Of a DNA stretch of 64,000 nt, positions 1-9,076 are shown in pieces (within the stretch, counting starts at the first letter, position 1; each line of letters starts with the position of its first letter). Origin of the DNA: CAWELS01 sp964468205 (GTDB lineage Bacteria > Acidobacteriota > Terriglobia > Bryobacterales > Bryobacteraceae); NCBI GenBank assembly GCA_964468205.1, contig CAYXVG010000036.1:9497-73496 (forward strand). Reading direction: 5' to 3'. Under the pieces are notes generated by a model, which was not told the origin of the DNA, made no database searches, and saw nothing but the letters and a program-made list of their open reading frames with translations. Made by a program: the position numbers and the translations under genes.

Positions 1-1653
1 GACAAGGACGAACTGCGGGAGGCGGCGAGAATAATCTTTGACGAATTCCACCAGCCTGTACTGGCCGAGCAGTACATCGAGGGGCGGGAGATCAATGTTG
101 GGCTTCTGGGCAATGACCCGCCCGAGGTATTTCCCCCGGTGGAGTTGCTTTTCGGCGAGGACGGGCCGGCCATCTACACCTACGAGGACAAAACCGGGCG
201 CAGCGGGCGGACGATCTCTCACGCTTGCCCGGCCCCGCTGCCGGAGAACTTGCTCGAGCAGGCACGGAGAATTTCGCGGGAGGCTTTTACCGCCCTTGGC
301 TGCTATGATTGCGCCCGTGTCGATATGCGGTTGGACGACGAGGGCAACCTGTTCATCCTCGAGGTGAACAGCCTTCCGAGCCTCGGCGAGCATGGCTCGT
401 ACCTGATTGGGGCCGCACATGTAGGCCTTGATTTTGCGGCAGTGATTAACCGTCTCGTGGAGGTCGCGAGCGCGCGCTATTTTGGCACGCCTCAGCCTCC
501 GGTACTGGCGAACGGAGGCGGCGAGCCATCCACCCAGGTGTTCTCCTATATCACGCAGCGGCGGGATCGCATTGAGCGCAGCCTGCGAGAGTGGACCGCC
601 CTTCCGAGCCGGACAAACGATCCAATCGGTGTTCGCCAAGCCGTGAAGCGGGCTTCCGAGCTCTTCGAGGAACTTGGCATGAAGGCGGTGGAGGATTTTA
701 CCGACGATCACTCGGCCTTCACGTGGCAGACGGCCAAGAAGCTCGACGGGGGAATCCTGCTGCTCGCGAATCTAGATGTGCCGATCGACGTGGATTTCCC
801 CCCGCAAGCCTTCCGCAAAGAAGCGGAGTGGCTGCACGGCGAGGGGGTGGGATCGTCCCGCGGTCCGCTCACGATGCTCGAGTACGCCCTGCGGTCGCTG
901 CGCAGCCTGAGGCGGTTGCGTCGCTTGCCGCTGGGAGTGCTCTGCTACACGGATGAAGGGTATGACTCCCGGTACAGCGAAAACCTCATTCGCGAGGCGG
1001 CGAAGCGCGCGGGGCGGGTGCTTGTTCTGCGTCCCGGCGGAGCCGGCGACACGGTGGTGCGCGGGCGGCGCGGCCAGCGCCGCTATCGATTCCGTGTGGA
1101 AGGTGAACCTATGCGGCTGGGCCGGGCCCACAAAAGGACAGATGCTTTGCGTTGGTCGTGGAAGAAGCTCGAGGAGATTGCCGCGTTGACCGAGCAGAAA
1201 CGCCGCATTTCGGTTTCCACGATCAAGATCGCCAGCGAGCGGATGCCCATGCGTCTTCCGCACCGCGTTACGGCCACCATCGTCGTCACCTATCCGAACG
1301 TGACTGCGGCGAACCGGATCGAACGGGAGATCCGCTCGATACTCGGAAAAACCGGTCCGCAGTGGGAACTCGAACTGTTGACGGACCGGCCGCCGTTCCT
1401 GGAGCGTCCGGCGGGATCTCCACTTGTGCGGGAACTCACCGAGGTGGGCGCGCAATGGGAGATGACCATCAATACGGAGACATCAGCCTGGCCGTCGGTG
1501 GCCGGTCTGGTTCCCAAAGATACCGAATGCCTCTGTGGAATCGGCCCGGTGGCCCGCGAACTGAGAACCCCCCAGGAGGCAGTGCAGCGCATCAGCCTGA
1601 TCCAGCGCACGTTGTTGCTGGCCGAGTTTCTTCTGCGGCAGGTGGAGAAATAG
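1..1653 (+). CDS. ATP-grasp (D-Ala-D-Ala ligase-like) / M20-peptidase-like fusion, 5' partial
   Basis: The reading frame is open from base 1, so the N-terminus lies outside the window; 550 codons are visible. Roughly the first 155 residues are the C-terminal part of a D-Ala-D-Ala-ligase-type ATP-grasp domain, including the metal/nucleotide-binding stretch LEVNSLPSLGEHGSY. The rest resembles an M20-family zinc peptidase, but the metal-ligand motifs look lost: the usual HxD after a hydrophobic strand reads ANLDVP (Asn near residue 257), the usual EE reads DEGY, and the closing AHxPxE reads ELRTPQE. I infer that the ligase half is active and that the peptidase half is a binding or structural domain. 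The stop is 2 bases before the gamma-glutamyltranspeptidase start, so the two are very probably one operon. The ligase substrate cannot be told from sequence. Confidence 0.85.
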   Translation, partial: DKDELREAARIIFDEFHQPVLAEQYIEGREINVGLLGNDPPEVFPPVELLFGEDGPAIYTYEDKTGRSGRTISHACPAPLPENLLEQARRISREAFTALGCYDCARVDMRLDDEGNLFILEVNSLPSLGEHGSYLIGAAHVGLDFAAVINRLVEVASARYFGTPQPPVLANGGGEPSTQVFSYITQRRDRIERSLREWTALPSRTNDPIGVRQAVKRASELFEELGMKAVEDFTDDHSAFTWQTAKKLDGGILLLANLDVPIDVDFPPQAFRKEAEWLHGEGVGSSRGPLTMLEYALRSLRSLRRLRRLPLGVLCYTDEGYDSRYSENLIREAAKRAGRVLVLRPGGAGDTVVRGRRGQRRYRFRVEGEPMRLGRAHKRTDALRWSWKKLEEIAALTEQKRRISVSTIKIASERMPMRLPHRVTATIVVTYPNVTAANRIEREIRSILGKTGPQWELELLTDRPPFLERPAGSPLVRELTEVGAQWEMTINTETSAWPSVAGLVPKDTECLCGIGPVARELRTPQEAVQRISLIQRTLLLAEFLLRQVEK

Positions 1654-1655
1654 CA

Positions 1656-3260
1656 ATGGCGCGAGTGAAACTTGGCGTTCAGGACACCGAACATGAACAT
1701 ATTGCCGAGCGGCACTTTGGCACGGCCCAGAGGGTGGCGACCTCGCGCCGGGGGATGATTGCCACGGCTCATTCCGAGGCCACCCGGGCCGGAGCGGAAA
1801 TGCTCGCGGACGGCGGGAACGCCATCGACGCGGCCGTGGCCGCGGCGTTCGCACTGGGGGTCTGCGAGCCGGCGGCCTCGGGTCTTGGCGGGCAGACGAT
1901 GATGATGATCCGCCACGGCGGGCGCACCTTCGCCCTTGACGGCTCGTCCCGGGCGCCGATGCGCGCAACTCCGGAGGCGCTCGCCTCCCGGCCGAAGACC
2001 GGCTATATTTCAGCGACCGTGCCCAGCACCCCGGCGGTACTGCGGTACGCGCTCGAGAACTATGGCAAGCTGCCGCTGGCGCGAGTGCTGGAACCGGCCA
2101 TTCGCATCGCCGAGCAGGGCTACCGGGTCAGCGAACTGCAGCGGCAACTCACCCGGCGGGAGCGCAACAAACTGATCGCCGGCACCGCCGCTCCGTTTTT
2201 CCTTCGCGATGGGACCAGGACCTATCCGGCGGGCAGCTTGCACCAACAACCGGTGCTCGCGGCGACGCTGCGGCGGATCGCGGCGAAAGGAGTTCGCGAC
2301 TTCTATACGGGCCGGATCGCGCGGCGGATCCACGAGGACATGGTGCGAAACGGGGGACTCATCCGCAAGGATGACCTTGCGCAGGTTCCCCGGCCGATCG
2401 AGCGCCGTCCGGTATCCGGAAAGTTTGGCGGCTTGCGCGTGGTCACTTTCCCGCCGCCGGGCGCAGGCCGCACTCTCGTCGAAATGATCAACCTCTGGCA
2501 ACATCTCCCGGCGGCCCTACGTGATATCGACTCGCCACCGGGAGCGCTGGCGCTGGCCGAGATCATTCGCCAAGCCTTCGTTGACCGCGAGGACCGCCCG
2601 TTCGATCCCAATCTCTATCTCCAGGTTTCGAGCAAGCGAATGCTCAGCGTCGACTACGCCAGGCGCGTCGCGCGCCGTCTGGCGCGGCGCATCGCGCCGC
2701 ACGGCGAAACGACTCATCTTTCCACGATGGATAACGAAGGGAATGTCGTTGCCCTCACGCAATCCATTGAAAAGGTCTACGGCTCCTGCTGCGCCACTGC
2801 GGAACTGGGCTTTCTCTACAACAACTACATCACCGCCTTCGAGTATGAAGACATCGGGCACCCTTACTATCTGCGCCCGAACGCGGTGCCTTGGGCGAGC
2901 GTGGCTCCCACTGTTGTGTTTCGCGGCAGCAGCCCCTGGTTGGCCATTGGCTCTCCGGGTAGCGAGCGGATTACGTCGTCCATCTTCCAGGTGCTCGTCC
3001 GGCTCCAGAACCATACTCCGGCCGCGGCCGTGGACGCTCCGCGCCTACATAGTTCATTAGACCGGAAAGTATCCTTGGAGGCCGCACGGATGTCGGACGA
3101 GATTCCGGCCATCCTCGAGCGCGCCGGCTTTACGGTGGACGTGCGCGAGCCTTACTCGTTTTACCTCGGCTGCGTACAGATGGTCATGAAGGACCGCTCG
3201 CATTTCGTCGGGGTGGCGGACCCCAGGCGGGACGGTTCCGCCAGCGGACCGAGGCGATGA
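1656..3260 (+). CDS. Gamma-glutamyltranspeptidase family protein, apparently cytoplasmic
   Basis: This 534-residue protein carries the family hallmarks. The N-terminal half has DGGNAIDAAVAAAFALGV and SGLGG. The autoprocessing site is TTHLSTMDNEGNVVALT, whose first Thr (about residue 352) would become the N-terminal nucleophile of the small subunit. NNYITAF follows, as in known enzymes. The family transfers or hydrolyses gamma-glutamyl groups. The ATG at 1656 was chosen because it directly follows the upstream stop; a longer frame exists upstream but lies inside the preceding gene. No signal peptide is visible, whereas most GGTs are periplasmic, so action inside the cell is inferred. It sits between an ATP-grasp ligase and an N-formylglutamate amidohydrolase and overlaps the latter by four bases. 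Confidence 0.9.
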   Translation: MARVKLGVQDTEHEHIAERHFGTAQRVATSRRGMIATAHSEATRAGAEMLADGGNAIDAAVAAAFALGVCEPAASGLGGQTMMMIRHGGRTFALDGSSRAPMRATPEALASRPKTGYISATVPSTPAVLRYALENYGKLPLARVLEPAIRIAEQGYRVSELQRQLTRRERNKLIAGTAAPFFLRDGTRTYPAGSLHQQPVLAATLRRIAAKGVRDFYTGRIARRIHEDMVRNGGLIRKDDLAQVPRPIERRPVSGKFGGLRVVTFPPPGAGRTLVEMINLWQHLPAALRDIDSPPGALALAEIIRQAFVDREDRPFDPNLYLQVSSKRMLSVDYARRVARRLARRIAPHGETTHLSTMDNEGNVVALTQSIEKVYGSCCATAELGFLYNNYITAFEYEDIGHPYYLRPNAVPWASVAPTVVFRGSSPWLAIGSPGSERITSSIFQVLVRLQNHTPAAAVDAPRLHSSLDRKVSLEAARMSDEIPAILERAGFTVDVREPYSFYLGCVQMVMKDRSHFVGVADPRRDGSASGPRR

Positions 3261-3952
3261 AGCTACCTCTGCTGCTCTCTTCTCCGCACGCCGGCTGGCT
3301 CGTTCCGGCTGAGGCGAAACCGTATTGCATCTTGACACAAGAGCAGATCGACGCCGATGGCGACGTGGGCGCCCGGGAAATCTATGCGCTCAGCGAGGAG
3401 GTGAAAGCGCACGTCACAACCACGACCGCGCGGGCGATTGTCGACTTGAACCGCGCGCCGGACGACCGGAGTAAGGACGGTGCCGTGAAAACCCATACCT
3501 GCTGGGACGAAATCGTCTATGAACCTTTCCCTCCGGAGGAGGTTATCGAAACGCTGCTCGAAAAACACTACCATCCCTACCACCGTCGGCTCACCGAATT
3601 GGCCCGGCGCCGGGATCTGCTGCTGGCCGTGGATTGTCACACCATGGCGGCGGAAGGGCCGCCCGTGGGCCCCGATCCTGGCGAGGCCCGCCCCTGGGTC
3701 TGCCTCAGTAACGGAGACGGAACCTGCCCCCATAACTGGATGGACAAGCTGCGGGACGCGTTCGTTGAGGCATTCGGGGCAAGTGTCTCGGTTAACAAGC
3801 CGTTTCGCGGCGGATACATCACCCGGCATCACGCCACCGAGATGGCTTGGGTACAACTCGAGCTATCCCGGGCGCCGTTCCTTCCGGCCGCGGAAAAGCG
3901 CCGCCGGGTGCTGACCGCGTTCGAAACCTGGGTTGCCGCCGTGCGGCACTGA
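3257..3952 (+). CDS. N-formylglutamate amidohydrolase family protein
   Basis: The 231-residue protein has the family signatures SSPHAG near the N-terminus, VDLNRAPDD, VDCHTM and a late GGYITRHH segment. Characterised members (HutG-type) hydrolyse N-formyl-L-glutamate at the end of histidine degradation; related proteins act on other N-acyl amino acids. No other hut gene is visible here, so the histidine pathway is not supported by context. The start ATG overlaps the stop of the GGT gene (ATGA), which implies translational coupling. Together with the ATP-grasp and GGT genes it suggests a small pathway that makes or breaks a glutamyl-containing compound; that is inference. Confidence 0.85.
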   Translation: MKLPLLLSSPHAGWLVPAEAKPYCILTQEQIDADGDVGAREIYALSEEVKAHVTTTTARAIVDLNRAPDDRSKDGAVKTHTCWDEIVYEPFPPEEVIETLLEKHYHPYHRRLTELARRRDLLLAVDCHTMAAEGPPVGPDPGEARPWVCLSNGDGTCPHNWMDKLRDAFVEAFGASVSVNKPFRGGYITRHHATEMAWVQLELSRAPFLPAAEKRRRVLTAFETWVAAVRH

Positions 3953-4000
3953 ACCTTTCATTTCTCACCGGCTGCACCATGTGATGTAATTGAAGCGGCC

Positions 4001-5509
4001 ATGTCCTCTCTCACGCGGCGCTCTTTTGTCGCCTCTTCCCTTGGCGCGCTCGCCTGTTCCCAACCTCAGGAGCGGCCACCGAAGAATGTCCTCTTCATCG
4101 CCGTCGATGACCTCCGGCCCTCGCTTGGCTGTTACGGAGCCGGCCATGTTTTGTCGCCGAATATTGACCGTCTGGCCGCGCGCGGCGTGCGCTTCGACCG
4201 CGCCTACTGCCAGCAGGCGGTGTGCGGCCCGACCCGTGCGAGCCTGCTCACCGGCCTGCGTCCGGATTCGAGTACGATTCATAGCAACCTCCAGCGGGTG
4301 CAAGACACCATACCCGAGATCGTGTCGCTGCCGCGCCATTTCCGCAACCATGGCTACGAGACCGTCTCGATCGGCAAGATCTATCATTTCGCGGATGACG
4401 ACGCCCCCGCCTGGAGCATGGCTCCGTGGCGCCCGAGTGGCGAGTGGACGGGCCGTGGCTACATGGCGGAGGAGTCCAGCCGGATTGCCGCAGACCAGGA
4501 GCAGGAAGCCCTGGCCGCGTGGGAAAAGGCCAAGGCCGCGAACCCGCAAGCCCCGCGGCCCCGCACCGGCATGGGGCCGGCTTACGAGGCGCCGGACGTT
4601 CCCGACAACGCGTACCCCGATGGGAAGAACGCGGACAAGGCGATCGCCGAATTGCGCCGGCTCAAGGACCAGCCGTTCTTTCTCGCCACCGGTTTCTTCA
4701 AGCCACACCTCCCGTTTAATGCGCCGAAGAAATACTGGGACCTGTACGATCGCGACGCCCTGCCGCTTGCCTCGCAAACGGACTGGCCCGCCGCTTCGCC
4801 CGCCATGGCCCATACCAACTGGGGCGAACTCCGCGGTTACCACGGAATGCCGGAGGAAGGTCCGATGCCGACCGACTTGGCTATCACGCTCATTCACGCC
4901 TACTACGCCTGCGTCTCGTTTATGGACGCGCAAGTGGGGCGCATCCTCGAAGAACTCGACAACCTCGGGCTCGCGGACAACACCGCTATCGTGCTCTGGG
5001 GTGACCACGGTTGGAAGCTCAACGACTATGGCGCCTGGTGCAAACACACCAACTTCGAAATCGACACTCATGTGCCGATGATCTTCGCCGACCCGGATCA
5101 CCGGACGAATGCGGGGAAGGGAACCGCGGCCCAGACCGAGTTCGTCGACATCTATCCCACCCTCTCCGAATTATGCGGACTCCCGGTACCGGAACATTGC
5201 GACGGCCTCTCGGCGGTCCCGTTGCTCAACGATCCGGTCCGGCCGTGGAAGGAGGCGGCGTTCAGCCAGTTTCCGCGCGGCGGCGGCCACATGGGCTACT
5301 CGCTCCGCACGGAGCGCTACCGCTACACCGAGTGGATCCAGCAGGCATCGGGCGAGGTCGCCGCGCGAGAACTCTACGACCATTCGGATGGCCCCATAGC
5401 CGTCCGGAACCTGGCCGCAGACGAATCGCAGCAGGAGACAGTCGAGCGGCTATCGGCCTTGCTCGATGGCGGCGCTGGCTGGCGCTCTGTCCGCGACAGA
5501 GTCGCGTAG
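4001..5509 (+). CDS. Exported sulfatase, iduronate-2-sulfatase-like
   Basis: The protein is 502 residues long. It starts with a twin-arginine export signal (LTRRSFVASS) ending in a possible lipobox (ALACS). VLFIAVDDLRP supplies the metal-binding Asp pair. The type I sulfatase motif CGPTRASLLTG follows, with Cys75 as the residue expected to be converted to formylglycine. WGDHGW and related segments fit the alkaline-phosphatase-like fold. The family removes sulfate esters from sugars or glycosaminoglycans outside the cytoplasm. The gene begins 48 bases after the amidohydrolase and may be co-transcribed with it, though the functions look unrelated. The stop is 7 bases from the convergent UPF0316 gene. 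No dedicated formylglycine-generating enzyme is visible in the window. Confidence 0.92.
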   Translation: MSSLTRRSFVASSLGALACSQPQERPPKNVLFIAVDDLRPSLGCYGAGHVLSPNIDRLAARGVRFDRAYCQQAVCGPTRASLLTGLRPDSSTIHSNLQRVQDTIPEIVSLPRHFRNHGYETVSIGKIYHFADDDAPAWSMAPWRPSGEWTGRGYMAEESSRIAADQEQEALAAWEKAKAANPQAPRPRTGMGPAYEAPDVPDNAYPDGKNADKAIAELRRLKDQPFFLATGFFKPHLPFNAPKKYWDLYDRDALPLASQTDWPAASPAMAHTNWGELRGYHGMPEEGPMPTDLAITLIHAYYACVSFMDAQVGRILEELDNLGLADNTAIVLWGDHGWKLNDYGAWCKHTNFEIDTHVPMIFADPDHRTNAGKGTAAQTEFVDIYPTLSELCGLPVPEHCDGLSAVPLLNDPVRPWKEAAFSQFPRGGGHMGYSLRTERYRYTEWIQQASGEVAARELYDHSDGPIAVRNLAADESQQETVERLSALLDGGAGWRSVRDRVA

Positions 5510-5516
5510 GACGGAC

Positions 5517-6089
5517 TCATTTCTTCTTGAGAACCGCGCGCCACCCCGTTGCGTGCGGCAGCGGACCGAGCGACGCCAAGGTGCTGGTCTCTGCGAAGCG
5601 CTCCACAACCCAGAAGACCCGCGGATCGACATCCTTCGCCCGGGACAGCAGTTGCGGCAGCTTCCGGCGCTCCACGATGCCGAACACCAGTGTGCCTGGG
5701 CTCTCTTCATTTTCGCTGTGGAAAACGCCGAGCACGCGGCCGCTTGGAGCCACGGCAGCGGCGAGCCGGTCCCCGTGTTCGGAGATGAGCCGGACCACGC
5801 AGCGACCGAACGCCAGGCGCTTCTCGATGAGAATACCCACCGCGTTTCCCGTTGCATATCCGGCTGAGTAGCCCGCGATAAGGATCGGGCTATCCCGCAG
5901 ATTTAAAATAACTTCCGCGATCGCGGTTACCCAGACGATTACTTCGAAGAATCCGAGAACTACCGAGAGCGGTATGCGGCCGTGCACGACGGCAATGGTC
6001 CGCATGGTCCCCAGCGAGACGTCCGTGATGCGGAAGAAGAAGATCAGGAGCGCAAGCGCCCAGACAGGCATGTCCGCGGTAAAGCTCAT
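5517..6089 (-). CDS. UPF0316/DUF2179-type membrane protein
   Basis: The 190-residue protein has about three hydrophobic helices in its first 85 residues, including LALLIFFFRITDVSLGTMRT, a sequence typical of UPF0316 proteins. A soluble C-terminal domain of the DUF2179 type follows. The family is widespread and has no firmly established function; in other membrane proteins DUF2179 is thought to bind a ligand. The gene converges on the sulfatase and is separated by 59 bases from the upstream PhoD-like gene on the same strand. Confidence 0.82.
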   Translation of the reverse strand: MSFTADMPVWALALLIFFFRITDVSLGTMRTIAVVHGRIPLSVVLGFFEVIVWVTAIAEVILNLRDSPILIAGYSAGYATGNAVGILIEKRLAFGRCVVRLISEHGDRLAAAVAPSGRVLGVFHSENEESPGTLVFGIVERRKLPQLLSRAKDVDPRVFWVVERFAETSTLASLGPLPHATGWRAVLKKK

Positions 6090-6148
6090 TCGCCCATTCT
6101 ATCGAGTGGCTCGGAACTGGCTTGTAATTGCAGCGCGGGCCGCTTGTG

Positions 6149-7645
6149 TTACTCGATATTCCGTGTCTTCCGGTCCTCGTAAACGACCTCTCCGTCGACG
6201 GCGTGCAACCGGATCACCGCGGCGGCTTCATCGCCGGCGCGACCGGCGGTAAGAGAGAGAAACCCTCCACCCACGCGGTGGAAACGATGATAATCCCGGT
6301 TGAATCCAGGGCTACCGCCGGCATGCTCGTCGGTGGCCGGACCGCAGGCATACTCGTCAAGGCCCCACTGTGGGTGCACCGAATGGTATTGCCAGTGGCG
6401 GTCTCCGCTGATGATGAGGAACCTCCCGCCGAGGCGTTCGGCGAACCAGCGGCGGATATGCTCCCCTTCGTGACTCCAGGCCGTGTTCGCGTGATTGTCG
6501 CGCTTCAGGCGCTTCCGGTCCGGACCGACGATCGGCGTCGGGTTAATCAGCACCTTCCAAGCCGCATCGCTGGCCGCCAGGGTGCTCTTCAACCACTGCA
6601 ATTGCCGCTCACCGTAGATCGACTTTCCCGGCCCGTCGGGCTCTTTGTTCTCGCTGCGAAACTCGCGGACCTCAGTGAGCCAGATCTGTAGGAACTTGCC
6701 CCACCGGACCGTGCGGTAGGGCAGGTCTCCGTGCGGGGTGTGCTCGCGGAACACGGCCAGTCCGTCGGCGAAGGTCAGTTTGCCGAGCGGTTTTGAGGCG
6801 GGTGTGACGTCATCCCGGAGAATGTCGTGATCATCCTTCTCGAAGTAAACCGGAACGCTAGTGTAGAAATCGAAAAGGCGCGGCAGTTCAAAGGTCCGGC
6901 GCCAGCGGTCGCGTGCCAGTTCGAGATTCCGCGCGCGCAACGGCCCCCTATCCAGGTAGACGGAATCGCCCGTGGCGACAAGGAAGTCCGAGTTGAGGCG
7001 TCGCATGGCATCGTAGATAAGAAACCCTTTGGGATCGTCCAGCCGGTCATAACGCTTGCCGGTGATCACCGTAAACGTGACCTCTTCCTCCGCGCCGGCG
7101 GCGGGAGCGGTGCGGAACTGCCCGCGGCGTTTCTCGTAGAGGGGCTTCTTCTGCGGGTCGATGCCCTCCACCTCGAAGTAATATCGCGTGTACGGGGCGA
7201 GATTTTCGAGATTCCACTGATGGCAGAAGTCATCGGATTGTTCAGCCTCGGCCCATTCGCTCCATTCCGCGCCCGCGAGGTCGGGGCTGGTTCCGAGCCG
7301 GTAACGCGCGAAGTTATCGTCTCCCCGGAAAAGCGACCGCAACACAGCCATCGCATCCTTATTGCGCTCGTAGCCGACCTCTTCGGGCGGCGGCACGCGA
7401 ACCCAGAGAATGGCGGAGTTCGCCGTCACTTCCCCGATCTTCACGCCCACTCCCTTGATACGGACAGCTTCGCGGTAGGCTTTCGTGGGCGGTTTCTCGA
7501 ATTCGGGATCCCCGAAGACCTCCTCCTGAGCAGAGGCCGGGCCGAAAGCCGCTATCAGCCCCAACACCGCGTGCTCGTAGGGGCGTCGCTTGCGGCGCCC
7601 GCCGCCCGACCCAAAAACCAATAACCACATCAAACCCAACACCAT
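6149..7645 (-). CDS. PhoD-like alkaline phosphatase family protein
   Basis: An N-terminal fibronectin-like region (TANSAILWVRVPPPEEVGY) precedes a metallophosphatase domain with DFLVATGDSVYLDR, FEKDDHDILRDD and ISGDRHWQ, the expected order of metal-binding motifs in PhoD-type phosphodiesterases/phosphatases. ASAQEE near the N-terminus looks like a signal-peptide cleavage site. The start is uncertain. The frame opens at 7720 inside the neighbouring gene. I chose ATG 7645, which gives 498 residues; a GTG at 7567 is also possible but leaves a very short signal peptide. The signal region is interrupted by a GC-rich repeat described separately. The product probably acts in the periplasm on phosphoesters. 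Confidence 0.82.
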   Translation of the reverse strand: MVLGLMWLLVFGSGGGRRKRRPYEHAVLGLIAAFGPASAQEEVFGDPEFEKPPTKAYREAVRIKGVGVKIGEVTANSAILWVRVPPPEEVGYERNKDAMAVLRSLFRGDDNFARYRLGTSPDLAGAEWSEWAEAEQSDDFCHQWNLENLAPYTRYYFEVEGIDPQKKPLYEKRRGQFRTAPAAGAEEEVTFTVITGKRYDRLDDPKGFLIYDAMRRLNSDFLVATGDSVYLDRGPLRARNLELARDRWRRTFELPRLFDFYTSVPVYFEKDDHDILRDDVTPASKPLGKLTFADGLAVFREHTPHGDLPYRTVRWGKFLQIWLTEVREFRSENKEPDGPGKSIYGERQLQWLKSTLAASDAAWKVLINPTPIVGPDRKRLKRDNHANTAWSHEGEHIRRWFAERLGGRFLIISGDRHWQYHSVHPQWGLDEYACGPATDEHAGGSPGFNRDYHRFHRVGGGFLSLTAGRAGDEAAAVIRLHAVDGEVVYEDRKTRNIE

Positions 7646-7679
7646 GCCCCCGCTCGGGGCGCCGCTTGCAGCGCCCGCC
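7560..7679. repeat. Two-copy GC-rich hairpin repeat at the PhoD 5' end
   Basis: Two similar units of about 45 bases, at 7560-7603 and 7635-7679, both begin CCCAACACC and end in GGGGCG-CGCTTGC-GCGCCCGCC with one or two differences. Each end can fold as GGGCGC/GCGCCC around an eight-base loop. The pair lies between the sialidase-like and PhoD-like genes and runs into the presumed PhoD signal peptide. It resembles a dispersed intergenic palindromic element, but I cannot see other copies in this window. Confidence 0.6.
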
Positions 7680-7685
7680 ATCCGC

Positions 7686-9011
7686 TCAATAGACCAGATC
7701 GCGAAACCGCTCCACCACATGGAAGGTGATCAGGTTCCCGTCATGCGCGTTACGCGCGCGGTGGTCACCCGAACGCGAAAGAATCAGCAAGTCGTCGCCC
7801 TCGAACGCCATCGACGCGTAGTGGCGGCCTTGCCGGGCCGACCCACTGTCGGCCACCAGGCCGGCGAAACACCAGTCCACGCAATTCTTCGAGAAATGCA
7901 GTTGCAGCCGGTGGCGTTCGTTGTTTGCCAGCCCGTAGCGCTCTGCGGGCAGCCGATCGAGGCGGGTCATCGAATCGGTGGATTGCGACGATAGCAGCCA
8001 GAAGAGCTTGTCCCGCTCGTCATACAAAATGTGAAACTTCATCTGTCCGCCGGGGCAGGGAACGTAGAGCATGGTCTCTCCCGAGGGCGCTTGCTCCAAT
8101 TGCACGGTGATTCCGGAACGGTCCGGCCTCTCCACCGCCTTGGCGACACAGGCGAGGTTGGTTGATCCAGTGTGCGCCCGCATCCACAGGTGGAAGGTAC
8201 GGTCTTCGGGATCATGCCAGACGTGAGCCGGGTCGTCGAACTGCACGATGTTCGTTTCAAGCCACCCGATCGGCGCCATGTTCCGTTCCCGCGGCGTGGC
8301 CCCCGGCTGATGGAAAGGGACGCCCAGCAGATGCGGTCTCCCGGCCTGCTCCACGGCGTCCCGGAACGACAGCGCGTTTGAGAAGGTCCACGACTCGCGC
8401 CGCGTGAGATCGTCGGTGACCTTCGCCGACATCACCACCGGGGCCAGCACGGAGACTGACCAGCCTCGGAAGTCCGGGTCGGTCACCTTCTCCATCACCA
8501 GGTAGATCCGCCCGTCGTGGAACCAGACGTTGCAGGGAGCCTGGTGCCACTTCTCGCCGTCTGTCAGCAGCATTGGTTCGGACCAAGAGGCGCCGCAGTC
8601 GTCCGAGCGCAGAATCACGAGGTCGTCCGAGTGGCCCAGAACGTAGACCGCTCCCCCGGCTTCGAACGGCCGCGCATGCCGCAGCGGCAGATCGGAGATG
8701 TGACGCCAGGAGCGGCCGCGATCTTCCGAGAGATAGGCTCGTCCCAGCCACAGGGAGCGGTCGCCGGGGATACCGTGCGACATCTCTTTCCGGCGGCCGT
8801 TCTCAAAAACGCCCCGGTCCATCGTAGCCACCAGCCTGCCGGCTCCGAGGTTCCAGATGCCGGGCGAGTAAGCAACTACGTTCTTCGGGTCGGGCGACTC
8901 GTAAACCGTCACGTAGTCCTTTGCGAGGGGCCCCCGGCCCGGTGCGGACACGGCCGCCGGCCGAGCCATCGGAATGAGAGCTGCGGAACCTAAGAAAGAT
9001 CGACGATCCAT
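7686..9011 (-). CDS. Exported BNR-repeat/sialidase-like protein
   Basis: The 441-residue protein opens with a Tat-type signal (MDRRSFLGSAALIPM). Two Asp-box motifs, SEDRGRSWRH and SDDCGASWSEP, mark a six-bladed sialidase-type beta propeller. Such proteins hydrolyse sialic acid or other glycosidic bonds, or only bind glycans; the catalytic Arg triad and Tyr/Glu pair cannot be assigned by eye, so activity is unproven. It lies next to phosphatase and sulfatase genes, which fits a polymer-degrading role outside the cytoplasm. It is divergent from mmsA, with a 65-base gap. Confidence 0.8.
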   Translation of the reverse strand: MDRRSFLGSAALIPMARPAAVSAPGRGPLAKDYVTVYESPDPKNVVAYSPGIWNLGAGRLVATMDRGVFENGRRKEMSHGIPGDRSLWLGRAYLSEDRGRSWRHISDLPLRHARPFEAGGAVYVLGHSDDLVILRSDDCGASWSEPMLLTDGEKWHQAPCNVWFHDGRIYLVMEKVTDPDFRGWSVSVLAPVVMSAKVTDDLTRRESWTFSNALSFRDAVEQAGRPHLLGVPFHQPGATPRERNMAPIGWLETNIVQFDDPAHVWHDPEDRTFHLWMRAHTGSTNLACVAKAVERPDRSGITVQLEQAPSGETMLYVPCPGGQMKFHILYDERDKLFWLLSSQSTDSMTRLDRLPAERYGLANNERHRLQLHFSKNCVDWCFAGLVADSGSARQGRHYASMAFEGDDLLILSRSGDHRARNAHDGNLITFHVVERFRDLVY

Positions 9012-9076
9012 ACCAACACTCTATTGCCCCCACTGCCTCGCGACAACCGCACGCCGGAAGAAATACACTGGATGCC

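Noticed and set aside
3965..5101. A 378-codon minus-strand frame opposite the sulfatase
   Set aside because: The sulfatase frame carries clear catalytic motifs; the opposite frame is Arg/Gly-rich shadow sequence.
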